In this document: positions 30,506 through 33,005 of the stretch, one piece after another | Layout: each line of letters begins with the position of its first letter | How positions within the stretch are numbered: the first letter of the stretch is position 1 | Source: a virus | DNA: 33,005 nt | Direction: 5' to 3' (one strand) | Virus record (IMG/VR): IMGVR_UViG_3300025132_000154 | Span: 1-33,005 of that record | Position numbers and translations under genes: made by a program | The notes under the pieces: generated by a model | The model's database searches: none | Seen by the model: only the letters and a program-made list of their open reading frames with translations | What the model was told of the DNA's origin: nothing

Positions 30506-31900
30506 ATGGCAGCGATGGCTTCACTGAGAACTTCCCCCGTCAACCACGGTGGAACTATTAGTATAGTTAAGGCTGACAACGACCTTGTAATCGCTGGATA
30601 CGCATCTGTTGAGATGGTAGATAAGCAAGGAGATTTGATTACCAGAGGTGCTTTGAAAAACGCTTTTGGTGACTTTATGAAAGCAGATGGATTTAGAAAT
30701 GTCCAACTTGCTCACTCAAACATACAAGTTGGGAGCGTTATTCCATCTTATACTGACTCTGATGGCAGAGTTTGGAAATCCGGTGTCGATGACGCTGGTA
30801 TGTTCGTAGTCATTAAACTACGAGACGACATAGAAAAGGCAAGAGAAGTTGCCAAAGAGATTCGCAAAGGAGCCCTTAGAGGTTTCAGTATTGGAGGACA
30901 AGCATTCAAGAGAATGCGAAAGAGTGACCAACAACACGGTGACTATACAGAAATCTCCAAACTGGAACTACATGAGGTTACTATTTGTGAGAAAGGTATA
31001 AACCCGGAGGCGACATTCCGTATATTGAAGGAGGACACAAACATGAACGATGATAATGTATTGAATGAACTGTCAAGCACGCTAGATAGACTGAACGGAA
31101 GACTCGACGCTATGGAAAAAGGCGAAATGCCAGAAGCAGCAAGAAGAGCACTTGAAGAATCTCAAGACAAGAAACCCAAAAAAGACGAGGCGGAAGAAAT
31201 GACCGAAGACGAAGATAAGAAAATGTACGGTGCTGAGCACAAAGGTGAAGGAGACATGGAAAAAGGATATTCCGATGTCATTACTACTGACTACCTAAAC
31301 TGGATGGAAAACACTCTGAAATCAGCAGGCGTTGACATCGCAGGTGCAAGAAACCACTTCGACAATGTTTCAAAGGCTAACCTAGGAAGTACACCAGAAG
31401 CAATCGGCGACGGTGCAGATTACTTCGCTGGACAAGTTAAGGGTCGAGCACAAGAAGGCGGCTCTCCATCAACTAATGCAATTGGAAAACTCAACAGCGG
31501 CGGAAGCGGTGCAGTAGCAAAAGGTTACCTACACCCAGACCTAGTTACTGCATCTGATTTGGAAGCAGCATACGAAGTTTACAAAGCAGCATCCCTAGAA
31601 GAACAATTCAAGGGCAACCTTGGTGCTGTATTCGCTGACAGACTAAACAAAGAACTTACCTCAGAAGCACAAGCAAGAGAAGCCGCTTCCTTTGACGCAA
31701 GAACACCACTTGCTAACATCGAAAAGGCTCTGTCTGACTTGAGTGGCAGAATTGATAACATCAGTAAGTCGTCTGATTCAGTAGAAGCAGCAACAATTAG
31801 AAAGCAACTTTCCACTGTCGAAGTACCTTCGACACAGGACTTAGCAAGCATGGACTGGTCAGAAGTCCATAACCTTGCTGGGAGCGTATTTCATAACTGA
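30506..31900 (+). CDS. Prohead protease fused to scaffold, 464 aa
   Basis: Residues about 15-175 are a peptidase S78-type (HK97 gp4/herpes assemblin-like) protease. It has AGYASVEMVDKQGDLITRGA, LAHSN with His70, GALRGFSIGG with Ser128, and LHEVTICEKGINPEA as the third conserved block (His156/Glu157). Residues 180-464 are acidic and helical, typical of scaffold, ending DWSEVHNLAGSVFHN. Candidate self-cleavage sites are ISIVKAD (18-24) and FRILKED (171-177), both hydrophobic-hydrophobic-Lys. The start ATG 30506 lacks a Shine-Dalgarno; ATG 30515 is in frame. It precedes the capsid gene by 37 bp. It would also be the protease that removes the cargo tags. Confidence 0.88.
   Translation: MAAMASLRTSPVNHGGTISIVKADNDLVIAGYASVEMVDKQGDLITRGALKNAFGDFMKADGFRNVQLAHSNIQVGSVIPSYTDSDGRVWKSGVDDAGMFVVIKLRDDIEKAREVAKEIRKGALRGFSIGGQAFKRMRKSDQQHGDYTEISKLELHEVTICEKGINPEATFRILKEDTNMNDDNVLNELSSTLDRLNGRLDAMEKGEMPEAARRALEESQDKKPKKDEAEEMTEDEDKKMYGAEHKGEGDMEKGYSDVITTDYLNWMENTLKSAGVDIAGARNHFDNVSKANLGSTPEAIGDGADYFAGQVKGRAQEGGSPSTNAIGKLNSGGSGAVAKGYLHPDLVTASDLEAAYEVYKAASLEEQFKGNLGAVFADRLNKELTSEAQAREAASFDARTPLANIEKALSDLSGRIDNISKSSDSVEAATIRKQLSTVEVPSTQDLASMDWSEVHNLAGSVFHN
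31030..31034 (+). promoter_or_regulatory. Internal ribosome-binding site GGAGG
   Basis: AAGGAGGA lies inside the protease gene, 8 nt before the in-frame ATG 31043. It is one of the best Shine-Dalgarno sequences in the window, stronger than any at the protease's own start. Confidence 0.6.
31043..31900 (+). CDS. Nested scaffold protein (internal start), 285 aa
   Basis: ATG 31043 (residue 180 of the protease/scaffold frame) starts MNDDNVLNELSSTLDRLNGR, an acidic helical chain. It ends with the DWSEVHNLA motif. The internal GGAGG site and the exact position at the protease-scaffold boundary match the nested designs of lambda C/Nu3 and herpesvirus UL26/UL26.5, where free scaffold is made in excess. 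The proposed protease cut FRILK|ED lies four residues upstream, so autocleavage would release almost the same product. Asn and Tyr codons in this part are mostly AAC and TAC, as in the capsid gene, which may mark high expression. Confidence 0.6.
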   Translation: MNDDNVLNELSSTLDRLNGRLDAMEKGEMPEAARRALEESQDKKPKKDEAEEMTEDEDKKMYGAEHKGEGDMEKGYSDVITTDYLNWMENTLKSAGVDIAGARNHFDNVSKANLGSTPEAIGDGADYFAGQVKGRAQEGGSPSTNAIGKLNSGGSGAVAKGYLHPDLVTASDLEAAYEVYKAASLEEQFKGNLGAVFADRLNKELTSEAQAREAASFDARTPLANIEKALSDLSGRIDNISKSSDSVEAATIRKQLSTVEVPSTQDLASMDWSEVHNLAGSVFHN

Positions 31901-31921
31901 ATAGGTGGATAAAATAAGATT

Positions 31922-31931
31922 AAGGAGATGA
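31922..31931 (+). promoter_or_regulatory. Ribosome-binding site of the capsid gene
   Basis: AAGGAGATGA lies 6-7 nt before ATG 31938 and decides that start. Confidence 0.6.
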
Positions 31932-31937
31932 CAAGAT

Positions 31938-33005
31938 ATGGCAAGAAATTACATGAGAACAATTAATGACATGGAGCGCTACTACTACGGTGCTGGACAA
32001 AGTATGGGATACTCATACACTGGTTCAGAACTATTGAAGGCTGATGCACCATTGCTAAGCACAACAGCAGGAACATACCAAGCAATCTACGGTAGAAAAG
32101 TTTGGTCACAACTAAACCAAGAATTCAACGCATTTTCAATTCTACCAAAGAAACCATGGGACAGAAGTGGATGGAGAGTAGTTACTGCTAAGCCTTCCAA
32201 GACTGTTGGTGGCGGAATTGCAGAGAACGGTACACTACCAGACACAACCAAACCTACTTTCCAGAATGTTGCAGCAAAGCCTAAAACTATCGCTCACTCA
32301 TTCGATATGTCTGAAGTAGCAATTTTCCTAAATGACAAAGACGACGGTCTAGGTGACATTCGTTCAGTCTTGAAAGAAGAGATGGGTAAGCACCACGCAG
32401 AGCACATCAACGACATGCTAACTGAGGATGTAACAACTGTAGCAGGTAACGACTTTGAATCACTTGACAGAATTACCACTGGTAACAACTCAATGGCATC
32501 TGGTACTCACTACGATGCAGGCGACGAAGACATTTACTCCATTGACAGAAATGCAGCCGGTAACTCTTGGGCATACGCTGAGGATTCTGCTGACAGCGGT
32601 TCTGCTAACAGAACTCTATCACTTGACCACTTAGATGAGATGTTTAGACTTATCTGGACTCGTGGTGGAAATCCAAAGGTTATGCTAACTGGATATGACA
32701 CCTTGATGAGAATACAACAACTTCTACAAAGCCAACAAAGGTTCATGGAAGAAAAGAGAGTAGTTCCAACATTCAACGGTGTAAAAGGTGTTCCGGGTAT
32801 GGAAGCAGGTTTCATCGTAGCAACTTACAACGGTGTTCCAATTATTCCAACCAAGGAGATGGCAAGCGACGGCATCAGCAGAATTTACATGCTTGATACT
32901 GACTACCTATACTTTAGCACTGCAAAGCCAACACAATACTTTGAATCTGGTATCGAAACCGGAGACCCATTCGCCATTAACCGCCTCGGTCAAGAGGGAC
33001 TTTAC
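31938..33005 (+). CDS. Major capsid protein, HK97 fold (3' end cut by window)
   Basis: 356 codons are present with no stop. It is encoded right after protease/scaffold and has the properties of an HK97-type capsid subunit: a polar N-arm, an E-loop-like region (about 60-110, GRKVWSQLNQEFNAFSILPK and following), then helix-strand parts such as LKEEMGKHHAEHINDMLTED and NPKVMLTGYDTLMRIQQLL. SELLKADAPLLS at residues 30-41 shares LLKAD with the tagged protein at 4944 and fits a cut after Lys34 that would remove a short N-terminal piece. The family call rests on context and general features, not on a search. AAC/TAC-rich codon use suggests high expression. Confidence 0.88.
   Translation, partial: MARNYMRTINDMERYYYGAGQSMGYSYTGSELLKADAPLLSTTAGTYQAIYGRKVWSQLNQEFNAFSILPKKPWDRSGWRVVTAKPSKTVGGGIAENGTLPDTTKPTFQNVAAKPKTIAHSFDMSEVAIFLNDKDDGLGDIRSVLKEEMGKHHAEHINDMLTEDVTTVAGNDFESLDRITTGNNSMASGTHYDAGDEDIYSIDRNAAGNSWAYAEDSADSGSANRTLSLDHLDEMFRLIWTRGGNPKVMLTGYDTLMRIQQLLQSQQRFMEEKRVVPTFNGVKGVPGMEAGFIVATYNGVPIIPTKEMASDGISRIYMLDTDYLYFSTAKPTQYFESGIETGDPFAINRLGQEGLY

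Overview
The window is a 33-kb piece of a tailed double-stranded DNA virus genome (HK97-fold capsid, Caudoviricetes-like), free or integrated. An archaeal host is likely, perhaps a marine planktonic archaeon. The viral call rests on a recognisable head module: terminase large subunit, portal, S78-type prohead protease with scaffold, and HK97-like major capsid protein, in that order. The archaeal call is an inference. It rests on TATA-like boxes about 24-28 nt upstream of starts that lack a Shine-Dalgarno sequence, GGTGAT-type Shine-Dalgarno sequences at other starts, and the unusual gene content. A bacterial host is not excluded.

Layout. Positions 1-943 are a regulatory region with one small leftward Cys-rich gene (101-271). 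It holds three copies of a ~40-bp direct repeat containing TTTATATA, three consecutive hairpins, two TTCTATAGAA palindromes, a GGGTTTAGA iteron array and an operator-like palindrome beside a TATA box. Positions 944-9886 hold about 17 tightly packed rightward genes for small or modular proteins. Most carry a short amphipathic tag, consensus AFEQAWxLLK, at or near the N-terminus. They include a ParB-like protein, three small basic or Cys-rich families familiar from phages, and an HMG-CoA lyase-like enzyme. A two-hairpin structure and a promoter-like stretch (9887-10028) separate them from the morphogenesis block, 10029 to the window end. That block has small membrane proteins around a Ras/Arf-like GTPase, Zn-finger proteins, a TerS candidate, TerL, a protein with a LAGLIDADG-like domain, the portal with two zinc ribbons, several short proteins, a 1972-residue protein with a degenerate ATP-dependent DNA-ligase-like domain, the protease/scaffold and the MCP, which is cut by the window end. 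Tail genes are not seen.

Main idea. The tag AFEQAWxLLK, its internal relative TGEPMxxAWSxLxK, and the MCP sequence SELLKADA share a core ending in hydrophobic-hydrophobic-Lys. I infer that the Lys is the P1 residue of the viral prohead protease and that the tags are capsid-targeting peptides. This would be a lineage-specific analogue of the T4 internal-protein targeting sequence, by which many cargo proteins are loaded into the prohead and trimmed at maturation. Internal tags divide several proteins into modules, as expected for packaged polyproteins. The protease gene appears to carry a nested start for a free scaffold, as in lambda C/Nu3 and herpesvirus UL26/UL26.5.
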